The notes beneath the pieces are model-generated. The model had not been told where the DNA came from. It saw only the letters and a list, made by a program, of their open reading frames with translations, and did no database searches. The position numbers and the translations under genes are program-made. DNA of 15,007 bases from Methanocorpusculaceae archaeon UBA425 (lineage in GTDB: Archaea; Halobacteriota; Methanomicrobia; Methanomicrobiales; Methanocorpusculaceae): the NCBI GenBank assembly GCA_002506085.1, contig DAWV01000014.1, positions 1-15,007 on the forward strand, given 5' to 3'. This document shows positions 1-6,420 of this stretch, in pieces (the first letter of the stretch is position 1; the number at the start of each line of letters is the position of its first letter).

Positions 1-76
1 TTTTCCTGTACTGATCTATCCGCATACCGGCAGCTATCCAGCATAAATCGCGACAGGAAGAGAAAAAAGGAATTAG

Positions 77-355
77 TTAGACCGGGTGATAATAGAGATC
101 AAAATACACATCGCAGAGTTTCAAATCTGACAATGAATATTTCCTAAAATCATGCCCGTCGTTAATTGTGTATTCACCGCTCCCGTCATTCTCCCAAAAC
201 AGATCGAATGTCTGCTTAAGGTCGCCATTCTCGGAGAGATACCAGTATTCTGTTACCGTCCCGTCAGAGTTGAAAACATATTTCAGATTAAAGTATTCTC
301 CCGCGTCAAAATATTCTTTATCTGCATACCAAGAGCCAACAATCTCATCGACCAT
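77..355 (-). CDS. small lipocalin-like hypothetical protein
   Basis: Encodes 92 residues with no signal peptide and no membrane segment. The sequence alternates aromatic and charged residues in short beta-like strands: V-G-S-W-Y near residues 6-10, F-N-S-D-G-T-V near 28-34, then Y-W-Y-L-S-E-N-G-D and F-W-E-N-D-G-S-G-E-Y. This is the look of small archaeal and bacterial lipocalin-like domains, in which a G-x-W-Y strand is followed by an F-x-x-D-G-T-V strand. The start is supported by a purine-rich GGAGTGGAG just upstream of the ATG. The neighbour on the right is divergent, so it is probably a single-gene unit. A ligand or partner cannot be named. The lipocalin resemblance is pattern-level inference; that the gene is real is more likely than not. 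Confidence 0.6.
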   Translation of the reverse strand: MVDEIVGSWYADKEYFDAGEYFNLKYVFNSDGTVTEYWYLSENGDLKQTFDLFWENDGSGEYTINDGHDFRKYSLSDLKLCDVYFDLYYHPV

Positions 356-659
356 CAGTCTCCACTCCGCAAGAAATCATTTTCTGAGAGAATCAGTTTC
401 ATCATAAATCATCAGTATGCTAATCATTGCTTATTAACATATCCTTGATAATTCTCTTATCTCATATCCCGCAGGCGTCAAAATCAAAATTTCGGATAAA
501 ATAGACCCGCGCACGTTAAATCCCGGTCCCGGGAGTCAGCTTCATATTCTGATCTGACCGAAGCCTGTCAACAGGAAAATGGAATCAGGTATTCTTGAAT
601 TATATCACCAATTTACTCATACCTTTACATTTATCTGTTAGAAAACAGAATATAATCGT
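356..659. other. divergent intergenic region with two short hairpins
   Basis: This 304-bp non-coding stretch separates the minus-strand lipocalin-like gene from the plus-strand ferritin-like gene. It contains a GC-rich perfect dyad at 521-534 (TCCCGG, 2 nt, CCGGGA) and a second one at 564-575 (CCTGT, 2 nt, ACAGG). The promoter of the right-hand gene lies at its end. No convincing small gene was found in it. Confidence 0.5.
624..649 (+). promoter_or_regulatory. TATA-like box and overlapping dyad before the ferritin-like gene
   Basis: TTTACATTTAT at 624-634 lies about 26-36 bp before the ATG at 660, the spacing expected for an archaeal TATA box with a leaderless or very short-leader transcript. 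A perfect inverted repeat TCTGTT-AGAA-AACAGA occupies 634-649, directly between the box and the expected transcription start. That position would suit a repressor site, but this is inference. Confidence 0.45.
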
Positions 660-968
660 ATGCCAGACTTTGGAAATCCCTTTGCCGGATTGCAAGCAGA
701 CCGCAAACTCACCCATGCCGAACTTGTACGTGCCATTCGGTTCATGGTCTCAGCTGAATATGAAGCCATTCAGCTTTATCAGCAGCTTGCCGATTCTACT
801 GATAACACCCTTGCAATCGAAGTCCTCGAAGACATCGCCAATGAAGAAAAAGTTCATGCCGGTGAATTCCTCAGGCTCTTATTCGAACTTGATCCCCGTG
901 AATCCATCTATTACAAAGAGGGCGCCGAGGAAGTCAAGGAAGAAATAGAAAAGCTCAACAGACAATAA
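660..968 (+). CDS. encapsulated-ferritin-like (EncFtn/rubrerythrin-like) di-iron protein
   Basis: A 102-residue two-helix ferritin-like protein. The first helix carries E33, E35 and Y40 in the pattern A-E-Y-E-A-I-Q-L-Y. The second carries E62, E63 and H66 in N-E-E-K-V-H-A-G-E-F. These positions match the metal-ligand pattern of encapsulated ferritins (E32, E34, E62, H65 in the Rhodospirillum rubrum protein) and the domain fused to the Pyrococcus encapsulin. Members dimerise to build a ferroxidase centre and oxidise Fe(II) for storage, usually inside an encapsulin shell. Here the protein stands alone: no shell gene lies in the window, and the tail (E-E-I-E-K-L-N-R-Q) shows no recognisable loading peptide. 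Transcription appears leaderless or nearly so. tRNA-Thr follows 63 bp downstream. The family call is strong; a role in iron or oxidative-stress protection is inference. Confidence 0.85.
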   Translation: MPDFGNPFAGLQADRKLTHAELVRAIRFMVSAEYEAIQLYQQLADSTDNTLAIEVLEDIANEEKVHAGEFLRLLFELDPRESIYYKEGAEEVKEEIEKLNRQ

Positions 969-990
969 TTCCTTCCAACTTTTCGTAAAC

Positions 991-998
991 TATTATAA
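991..998 (+). promoter_or_regulatory. TATA-like box for tRNA-Thr
   Basis: TATTATAA lies 34-41 bp upstream of the tRNA-Thr 5' end, the usual archaeal spacing. An oligo-T stretch (1124-1127) follows the tRNA. Confidence 0.5.
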
Positions 999-1031
999 CA
1001 ACTATCTCCAATACTTATGAGCACTTTCTGT

Positions 1032-1105
1032 GCCTCAGTGGCCTAGCCCGGTATAGCGGCTGATTTGTAATCAGCAGGTCGCGAGTTCAAATCTCGCCTG
1101 GGGCT
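1032..1105 (+). tRNA. tRNA-Thr (anticodon UGU)
   Basis: The full cloverleaf can be folded by eye. Acceptor arms are GCCTCAG (1032-1038) and CTGGGGC (1098-1104), with one G-U pair. The anticodon stem is GCTGA/TCAGC (1059-1063/1071-1075) with loop TTTGTAA, giving anticodon TGT. The T arm is GCGAG-TTCAAAT-CTCGC. The discriminator is T at 1105, which fits archaeal tRNA-Thr. No CCA is encoded and no intron is seen. Confidence 0.96.
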
Positions 1106-1126
1106 TAATACTCACCCTCCAAATTT

Positions 1127-1144
1127 TAAATAGAATTCTATTTA
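1127..1144. repeat. 18-bp perfect palindrome
   Basis: TAAATAGAATTCTATTTA is identical to its own reverse complement over all 18 bases. It lies 22 bp after tRNA-Thr in the AT-rich gap before fhs. It could be a transcription-factor site or a chance AT-rich palindrome. No gene start depends on it with certainty. Confidence 0.6.
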
Positions 1145-1335
1145 TGATTGGAATCTGCTTTTATGATTTTCTTTTTGATTATATTCTGTTTTATTATCCG
1201 GTCAGCAGCAGGTATAAATCATCTTAGATACACCATATTAAAAAGAATTCCGAAATCGCGGAATTATCGTGAAATCGCATACACCTCTCTGTGTGATGTC
1301 ATTCTGATTGTTTTCAGTCTATCTGCTTAGATGCC

Positions 1336-1343
1336 TTTATAAG
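1336..1343 (+). promoter_or_regulatory. TATA-like box for fhs
   Basis: TTTATAAG is 28-35 bp before the fhs ATG at 1371. Transcription should therefore begin only a few bases before the start codon. No Shine-Dalgarno sequence is present, which fits a leaderless mRNA. Confidence 0.55.
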
Positions 1344-1370
1344 ACATCAATTTAAGAGTAGTTAACAACA

Positions 1371-3089
1371 ATGGGAGATACCGTTTCTGTAATCTCCCAA
1401 GAATCCCGGGGTGGAATAAACTTGCTATCTGACATAGACATTGCACAACAGTGCAAAATGAAAAAAATCACCGAGATTGCAGCATCTCTCGATATTTCGC
1501 CTGATGAACTTGAACTCTACGGTCCATACAAAGCCAAGCTCACTGATTCTCTCGAGAAACGTCTGGAAAATAAACCAAACGGTAAACTCATTCTGGTTAC
1601 TGCAATCAATCCGACTCCCGCAGGAGAAGGAAAGACCACAACTACGGTTGGTCTTGGTCAGGCAATGCCGAAGATTGGTAAAATGGCGGTAATCGCACTT
1701 CGTGAACCATCCCTCGGGCCTGTCTTCGGTATAAAGGGCGGAGCTGCCGGCGGTGGCTACTCACAGGTCGTCCCGATGGAAGACATCAACCTCCACTTCA
1801 CCGGAGACTTCCATGCAATCACCAGTGCAAACAATCTTCTGTGCGCGATGATTGATAACCATATCCAGCAGGGAAATTCCCTTGATATCGATACCAGGAG
1901 AATCATCTTCAAACGCTGTCTCGATATGAATGACCGTGCCCTCCGGAATATTGTAATCGGTCTCGGTGGTCAGACCAATGGTGTGCCGCGTGAAGACCAC
2001 TTCATGATTACGGTCGCCAGTGAAGTCATGGCAATCCTCTGCCTTGCAAAAGACATTGACGACCTTAAAGCCCGTCTCGGGGCTATCATCTTCGGTTACA
2101 GCAGAAAAGGCGATGCTCTTTATGCACGTGACCTCAAAGCCAACGGGGCAATGGCAGCTCTTCTTAAAGATGCCGTCAAACCCAACCTTGTCCAGACGCT
2201 GGAAAACACGCCCTGTTTCATCCACGGCGGGCCGTTTGCCAACATCGCCCATGGCTGTAATTCAGTCCGTGCGACCAAACTTGCGCTCAAACTGGCAGAT
2301 TATGTTATAACAGAAGCTGGCTTCGGTTCCGATCTCGGTGCCGAGAAGTTCTATGATATTAAATGCCGGTATGCCGGACTCACGCCAAACACCGTTGTGC
2401 TTGTCGCATCCGTTCGTGCTCTCAAATACAATGGCGGAGTAAAGAAAGAAGACACCAAGATTCCAGACACTGCTGCCCTCAAAGCAGGAATGGTAAATCT
2501 CGAGGCACACATTGAAAATCTCCAGAAGTTCGGCGTCCCGGTCGTTGTTGCAGTCAATCGGTTTGCATCCGACTCTGATGAAGAACTCTCAATGATTGAG
2601 GTTTTCTGCAAATCAAAGGGTGTAGAGTTTGCTATCTCTGAAGTCTTCGCCAAAGGAGGAGAAGGTGGTGTCGAACTTGCAAAGAAGGTCGTCCTGTCCT
2701 GTGAAAAACCGCAGAACTATCATTGTATCTACGAACTGGATCTGCCGATCAAGGAAAAAATCAATGCAATCGCCACCAAAATCTATGGAGCGGATGGTGT
2801 TGTCTACTCTCCGGCAGCTGACTCCTCCATCAAGGATATCGAGAAACTTGGCCGGGGCAATCTCCCGATCTGCATTGCAAAGACCCAGTACTCCCTCTCT
2901 GACGACCCGAACAAGCTCGGCCGCCCGAAGAATTTTGTCATCACTGCTTCAACAGTCAGGTTATGTAACGGAGCAGGATTCATTGTTGTGGAGACCGGCG
3001 ACATTATGACACTCCCGGGACTTCCGGCAGTGCCGGCAGCTTGCACGATTGATGTAAACAATGACGGATATATATCCGGTCTCTTCTAA
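1371..3089 (+). CDS. fhs: formate-tetrahydrofolate ligase (formyl-THF synthetase)
   Basis: Catalyses ATP-dependent formation of 10-formyl-THF from formate and THF in the cytoplasm, feeding purine and other one-carbon synthesis. The 572 residues slightly exceed the usual ~555. The extra length is about 16 N-terminal residues before the conserved D-I-D-I-A-Q-Q-C-K-M-K segment. The P-loop is T-P-A-G-E-G-K-T-T-T (82-91), followed by the R-E-P-S-L-G-P-V-F-G-I-K-G-G-A-A-G-G-G-Y substrate region (111-130). F-A-K-G-G-E-G-G and T-Q-Y-S-L-S-D-D-P occur later, as expected. A TATA box 28-35 bp upstream and the absence of a ribosome-binding site support this ATG, though a start nearer the conserved segment is possible. 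The gene is monocistronic and overlaps the convergent gene at 3086 by 4 nt. In methanogens the main C1 carrier is H4MPT, so this marks a parallel folate branch. Confidence 0.96.
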   Translation: MGDTVSVISQESRGGINLLSDIDIAQQCKMKKITEIAASLDISPDELELYGPYKAKLTDSLEKRLENKPNGKLILVTAINPTPAGEGKTTTTVGLGQAMPKIGKMAVIALREPSLGPVFGIKGGAAGGGYSQVVPMEDINLHFTGDFHAITSANNLLCAMIDNHIQQGNSLDIDTRRIIFKRCLDMNDRALRNIVIGLGGQTNGVPREDHFMITVASEVMAILCLAKDIDDLKARLGAIIFGYSRKGDALYARDLKANGAMAALLKDAVKPNLVQTLENTPCFIHGGPFANIAHGCNSVRATKLALKLADYVITEAGFGSDLGAEKFYDIKCRYAGLTPNTVVLVASVRALKYNGGVKKEDTKIPDTAALKAGMVNLEAHIENLQKFGVPVVVAVNRFASDSDEELSMIEVFCKSKGVEFAISEVFAKGGEGGVELAKKVVLSCEKPQNYHCIYELDLPIKEKINAIATKIYGADGVVYSPAADSSIKDIEKLGRGNLPICIAKTQYSLSDDPNKLGRPKNFVITASTVRLCNGAGFIVVETGDIMTLPGLPAVPAACTIDVNNDGYISGLF

Positions 3090-3541
3090 TCTTTTTTCGG
3101 ATAATATTTTTCTGTGCAGCAAACCGGCGTGATTTCGATTACTGCCGTCTGCCGGACCGCAGCTTCAGGCATCGGGAGGTCTGCAAGTTCCGGCGTGTAT
3201 TTCTCCACGATTTCTTTGAAAATTTCGCTCTTTGTTGTGATATTCTCCACCAGGCTCGCCCTGCCTTTCACAACGACACTTTGATACTTTGTGTTGACCC
3301 TGCATGGGGATTTTATGTCAGCATTAAAAAGCAGTTCATCCATTCTGTATGCGGTAAAACAGACCCGCGGGTCATGGCAGATGTTACTGATTTTTTCCCC
3401 GGTCTTATTACTGTGAATGTAAATTTTTTCGTTCACATACACAAAATGCACCGGCACACTGTAAGGCGCCCCCTCGGAATCCAGCGTTGCAAGGACCCCG
3501 CTTGCCGCCTTTTCTAAAAAGTCCTTGATATCTGTATTCAT
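3086..3541 (-). CDS. pyridoxamine 5'-phosphate oxidase-like / NimA-type flavin-binding protein
   Basis: A 151-residue single-domain split-barrel protein. N-terminal strands read G-V-L-A-T-L-D-S-E-G-A-P-Y-S-V-P-V-H-F-V-Y, followed by I-Y-I-H-S-N-K-T-G-E-K and then the C-R-V-N-T-K-Y-Q-S-V-V-V-K-G-R-A strand. This order is typical of the PNPOx-like superfamily, and the last motif of the NimA (nitroimidazole resistance) branch, which binds FMN or a related cofactor. True pyridoxine-phosphate oxidase activity is unlikely at this size. Its ATG overlaps the coaD stop as ATGA, so it is translationally coupled to coaD and probably co-transcribed with it. The substrate is unknown; a general redox or detoxification role is inference. 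It converges on fhs. Confidence 0.85.
   Translation of the reverse strand: MNTDIKDFLEKAASGVLATLDSEGAPYSVPVHFVYVNEKIYIHSNKTGEKISNICHDPRVCFTAYRMDELLFNADIKSPCRVNTKYQSVVVKGRASLVENITTKSEIFKEIVEKYTPELADLPMPEAAVRQTAVIEITPVCCTEKYYPKKD
3090..3097 (+). terminator. oligo-T terminator of fhs
   Basis: TCTTTTTT begins at the base after the fhs TAA. Oligo-T tracts are the usual intrinsic termination signal in archaea. The tract sits inside the last codons of the convergent gene. Confidence 0.5.
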
Positions 3542-4035
3542 TTATCTTCACTCCGGCAGGTTCCCGTAAACTCGTCTTCAGCTACCGGTTCGCCATAACG
3601 GTTGATTTCTCCCTTGTAAATCCTGGTGGAGGAAACGACCTTCCCGTCTTTTGCCATAACACACTGAATCTGGTAAAGGTCCACCATCTTCTTTTTCATC
3701 GCCTTTCGTTTCTCGTTGATAAGATTTCCAACGGGGAACGTCTCAATGCTCACAACCAGTGCATCGAAATCCTGGGTAAGGGCGCTGCCGAACTGGTCGA
3801 ACAATGGTTCTATCTCATAGGTGGCATCAAACTTTTTTGTATTGATCCAGTTGGTGAGTTCAGCAAGCCGGACTTTATAGCTCCGGACGGGATGCTGTTT
3901 CCTTGCTGCAAACTCATCGGACGACAGACCGATTACCACATGACCTCCAAGACCTGCGGTCATAAATGCACGGGTGAGGAGATGCTGGTGACCTATGTGA
4001 AGGGGATCGAATGTTCCCCCAACCATAACTCTCAT
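3538..4035 (-). CDS. coaD: phosphopantetheine adenylyltransferase, archaeal type
   Basis: Transfers AMP from ATP to 4'-phosphopantetheine to give dephospho-CoA, the penultimate step of CoA synthesis. The 165-residue protein opens with the nucleotidyltransferase motif G-G-T-F-D-P-L-H-I-G-H (6-16), containing the catalytic T/H-x-G-H signature. It carries S-S-T-R-I (135-139), the second nucleotide-binding motif. Segments such as K-V-R-L-A-E-L and F-G-S-A-L match the archaeal/eukaryotic PPAT branch rather than bacterial CoaD. A purine-rich AAGGGGG precedes the ATG. A short reading frame directly upstream ends with a TGA overlapping this ATG. Downstream, the stop overlaps the flavin-barrel gene. 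CoA supply is a housekeeping role, so the pairing does not by itself reveal the partner's function. Confidence 0.93.
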   Translation of the reverse strand: MRVMVGGTFDPLHIGHQHLLTRAFMTAGLGGHVVIGLSSDEFAARKQHPVRSYKVRLAELTNWINTKKFDATYEIEPLFDQFGSALTQDFDALVVSIETFPVGNLINEKRKAMKKKMVDLYQIQCVMAKDGKVVSSTRIYKGEINRYGEPVAEDEFTGTCRSEDK

Positions 4036-4118
4036 ACAGCTGCCCCCTTATCGTCAAACTCCGGACCGCCGGCGATGAGAAATACTGCCGGCATGCAGAC
4101 TTCCATGGGAATCATCAT
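4032..4118 (-). CDS. candidate 28-codon leader ORF coupled to coaD
   Basis: A short frame beginning ATG-ATG-ATT encodes about 28 residues ending F-L-I-A-G-G-P-E-F-D-D-K-G-A-A-V. Its TGA overlaps the coaD ATG (sequence GTATGAG). A TATA-like CATATAAT lies immediately upstream at 4123-4130. No ribosome-binding site is evident, and the expected transcription start might fall inside it. It could be a coupling leader peptide or chance. No family is recognised. Confidence 0.2.
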   Translation of the reverse strand: MMIPMEVCMPAVFLIAGGPEFDDKGAAV

Positions 4119-4189
4119 TCTGATTATATGATTTGCATTTATGATTGATTATGTATTCTATGGAGTCATACTGCATCCGGTATTTTCAG

Positions 4190-4196
4190 AAAAAAA
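4190..4196 (-). terminator. oligo-T terminator of the MFS gene
   Basis: Seven consecutive T on the minus strand, 31 bp after the transporter stop codon. It separates the nth-MFS unit from coaD. Confidence 0.45.
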
Positions 4197-4226
4197 GGAA
4201 TAGGAATTCAGAATTTAACAGCCAGG

Positions 4227-5636
4227 TTATCTGCATGTGTTCTGTATTTCGTTCTCGTTTGCCGGAACAGCTCCCCGGAACCAGGAAAAGAAAATTCCGA
4301 TGACTGCAAGTCCGGCACAGATGATCATGGAAACCTGCAGTGCCTGAACAAACTCGGGGTAGATCTCCGGACCAAGCATATCCAGACCGCCGACAAAGAT
4401 GGAAACTGCCGCCATACAGACTGCCATGGACAGAATCATGCCGAACTGCCGCATAACTGCAATAATGCTGGATGCCGTGCTGTATTCTTTCTGCGAAACC
4501 GAACTCATCATTGCATTCGTATTCGGCGAGGAGAACAGAGCCGATCCGAGACCGATGAACACCTGGGTGAGTGCGATGTAAGATACATTCGCATTGAGCC
4601 CGAGACCAGCCAGAAGCAAAACACCAATTACTGAAAGCGTCATGCCAAGGGTGGCAAGATATCTCGAGTCGACGCGGTCGGAAAGTTTCCCTGCAATCGG
4701 TGTCATTACTGTTTGAATAAGCGGCTGGAAGAAGATAATCAGACCGGCTTCAAGTGCGCTGAGAGCGCCTATCGACTGAAGATACAGACTCACCATGTAG
4801 ACAGAACCATATGTACATCCATAGTTGAGAAGTGCCGCATAGGACGATCTTGCGAACCGTCTGTTTTTGAAGAACAGATTCACGTGAAGAACCGGTTCCT
4901 CGATTCTGCGTTCATACCAGATGAAGATGACGAGAAGGAGGACGCCTGCTGTGGCGAGTATCGGGGACCATGGATCGGTAATCGTTGAAAGCCCGAACAT
5001 CGTGCAGAAAATCGCGACCGCGTATAATATCGTTCCTTTAATATCGAAGGATTTTGCCGGGTTTGTGAACTCCTGTTTCATGAAAGTCCATATGGCAAGA
5101 CCTGAGATAATTACAATTGGAATTGTGACGAGGAAGAGACTCCGCCATCCGGCAAGTTCGGTTAATAATCCGCCGACAACCGGACCGAGAGAAAGCCCCA
5201 CATAGACCGTGGCGATATTGATTCCGATAGCCGTACCCCGTTTGTTTGCCGGGAAAACCCGTGTTATGATGGCAAGACTGGTTATCATTACCAGTGCCGA
5301 CCCGACTCCCGCAAGGATTCTTAAGAGAAGCAGGATGGTATAATCCGGCGCGAATACTGACAGAAGGCAGGATATTCCCATAATCCCTTCGCCAATGAGA
5401 AATGATTTTTTGTAGCCGATTCTATCAACAATTCCTGCTCCGGGAACCAGACAGATAGCTGTTGCAAGAATAAATGCCGTACTCATCCATCCGAGGTCAC
5501 GTGCTGAAACGACAAATTCCAGCCCGATTGTCGGCAGAGCGAGTAAAACCATGGTTGTTATCATGGGGTTTAAAAACGTCCCCATAGATGCTGCGAACAG
5601 AATCATTATCCGTTCATGTTTACTCATTTCAGTCAT
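4227..5636 (-). CDS. MFS multidrug-type exporter, 14-helix (DHA2) family
   Basis: A 469-residue integral membrane protein, hydrophobic almost throughout. Helix 1 carries A-S-M-G-T-F-L-N-P-M (16-25). The motif-A loop is G-I-V-D-R-I-G-Y-K-K (68-77), followed by L-L-R-I-L-A-G-V-G-S-A (104-114). The antiporter motif C is G-L-S-L-G-P-V-V-G-G (147-156), followed by G-W-R-S-L-F (163-168). This combination marks the EmrB/QacA drug:H+ antiporter family with 14 helices. The hydrophilic tail ends A-V-P-A-N-E-N-E-I-Q. It starts 6 bp after the nth stop, so the two are probably one transcript, although they share no obvious function. No ribosome-binding site is seen before the ATG; the in-frame ATG at codon 4 is an alternative. 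The substrate cannot be predicted. Confidence 0.9.
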   Translation of the reverse strand: MTEMSKHERIMILFAASMGTFLNPMITTMVLLALPTIGLEFVVSARDLGWMSTAFILATAICLVPGAGIVDRIGYKKSFLIGEGIMGISCLLSVFAPDYTILLLLRILAGVGSALVMITSLAIITRVFPANKRGTAIGINIATVYVGLSLGPVVGGLLTELAGWRSLFLVTIPIVIISGLAIWTFMKQEFTNPAKSFDIKGTILYAVAIFCTMFGLSTITDPWSPILATAGVLLLVIFIWYERRIEEPVLHVNLFFKNRRFARSSYAALLNYGCTYGSVYMVSLYLQSIGALSALEAGLIIFFQPLIQTVMTPIAGKLSDRVDSRYLATLGMTLSVIGVLLLAGLGLNANVSYIALTQVFIGLGSALFSSPNTNAMMSSVSQKEYSTASSIIAVMRQFGMILSMAVCMAAVSIFVGGLDMLGPEIYPEFVQALQVSMIICAGLAVIGIFFSWFRGAVPANENEIQNTCR

Positions 5637-5642
5637 TGAATA

Positions 5643-6281
5643 TCAATCAGTATATGATTGACATTTATCCCTGATTACACATCCTTTGCAGTCCGGATTT
5701 TTCGCGGTGCAGACTGCCCGTCCGTGACTTATCAGAAGATAGTTGATTTCGCTCCACCATTTTTTCGGGAAAAGCTTCATGAGATCCTTTTCGATTTTGT
5801 CGGGGTCGGTATTTTCCGTGAAGCCTATGCGTTTGGAAAGTCTTCTGACATGGGTGTCGACGGCAATTCCGTATGTTTCGTGAAATGCATGATTTGTGAC
5901 GATGTTCGCCGTCTTTCTTCCGACTCCGGGAAGAGTCGTGAGTTCTTCGATTGTTTCCGGAACGACTCCGCCGAAGTTTTCCCCGAGCATTTTTGCCGTG
6001 CCGATGATGTTCTTTGTTTTCGCCCGGAAAAAACCGGCGGAGTGAATAATTCGTTCGACGTCCGCGGGCTTGGCCTGAGCCAGGGTGCGGGCATCAGGAT
6101 ATGCGGAGAACAGTTCATCGCGCAGAGAGTTGATGGTGACATCGGTTGTCTGGGCGGAGAGAATCGTCATGATAATGAGTTCAAAAGGATTCCGGAATTT
6201 CAGAAAGTTCATTCCGTCCGGTGTGTGGGGATACACGCCGTTCAATTTTTCGAGAATGGATTCTGCGGTTTGTTGATTCAT
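5643..6281 (-). CDS. nth: endonuclease III, DNA glycosylase/AP lyase
   Basis: Removes oxidised pyrimidines and nicks abasic sites in base-excision repair. The 212-residue protein has the full Nth architecture. P-F-E-L-I-I-M-T-I-L-S-A-Q-T-T-D lies at 32-47. The helix-hairpin-helix L-P-G-V-G-R-K-T-A (117-125) contains catalytic K123. V-D-T-H-V-R-R-L contains catalytic D142. The C-terminal [4Fe-4S] loop has C191, C198, C201 and C207 in C-x6-C-x2-C-x5-C spacing. No key residue is missing. The ATG is preceded directly by seven T and then by the 3' end of tRNA-Pro, leaving no room for a ribosome-binding site. It is therefore probably made from a tRNA-linked transcript or read as a leaderless mRNA. 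The MFS gene follows 6 bp downstream. Confidence 0.95.
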   Translation of the reverse strand: MNQQTAESILEKLNGVYPHTPDGMNFLKFRNPFELIIMTILSAQTTDVTINSLRDELFSAYPDARTLAQAKPADVERIIHSAGFFRAKTKNIIGTAKMLGENFGGVVPETIEELTTLPGVGRKTANIVTNHAFHETYGIAVDTHVRRLSKRIGFTENTDPDKIEKDLMKLFPKKWWSEINYLLISHGRAVCTAKNPDCKGCVIRDKCQSYTD

Positions 6282-6288
6282 AAAAAAA
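6282..6288 (-). terminator. T7 tract between tRNA-Pro and nth
   Basis: Seven T on the minus strand fill the entire gap between the tRNA-Pro discriminator base and the nth ATG. As an archaeal termination signal it could end part of the tRNA transcription. Read-through followed by tRNA 3' processing would leave an nth mRNA with a leader of about 7 U. Confidence 0.4.
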
Positions 6289-6363
6289 TGGGGCGGCCCA
6301 GATTCGAACTGGGGTCAAAGCGTCCCAAACGCTCTAGGATGGACCAGGCTACCCTACCGCCCC
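6289..6363 (-). tRNA. tRNA-Pro (anticodon UGG)
   Basis: On the minus strand the acceptor GGGGCGG (6363-6357) pairs with CCGCCCC (6296-6290), and the discriminator is A (6289). The anticodon stem GAGCG/CGCTT encloses loop TTTGGGA with anticodon TGG. The T arm is CCCAG-TTCGAAT-CTGGG. No CCA is encoded and no intron is seen. A TATA-like TTTTTAA lies about 30-37 bp upstream, between it and pyrH. Confidence 0.96.
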
Positions 6364-6420
6364 CCATATTCTGCTCTATAAGATTAGCGTTACTCCTTAA
6401 AAAGAAGTATGTATGGGGGT

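Noticed and set aside
2..46. A possible C-terminal tail (F-P-V-L-I-Y-P-H-T-G-S-Y-P-A, stop) entering from the left edge
   Set aside because: Only 14 codons are visible. Without upstream sequence it cannot be told from chance. A TTCCTGT/ACAGGAA inverted repeat spanning 3-59 was also judged too loose.
1148..1330. A 60-codon plus-strand frame with a hydrophobic start, before fhs
   Set aside because: It begins at TTG with no ribosome-binding site, lies in AT-rich DNA, resembles nothing known, and the fhs promoter follows directly. The hydrophobicity is explained by base composition.
1761..2252. A 163-codon minus-strand frame inside fhs
   Set aside because: It is a shadow of the conserved fhs coding sequence, with no start signal and no recognisable motifs.
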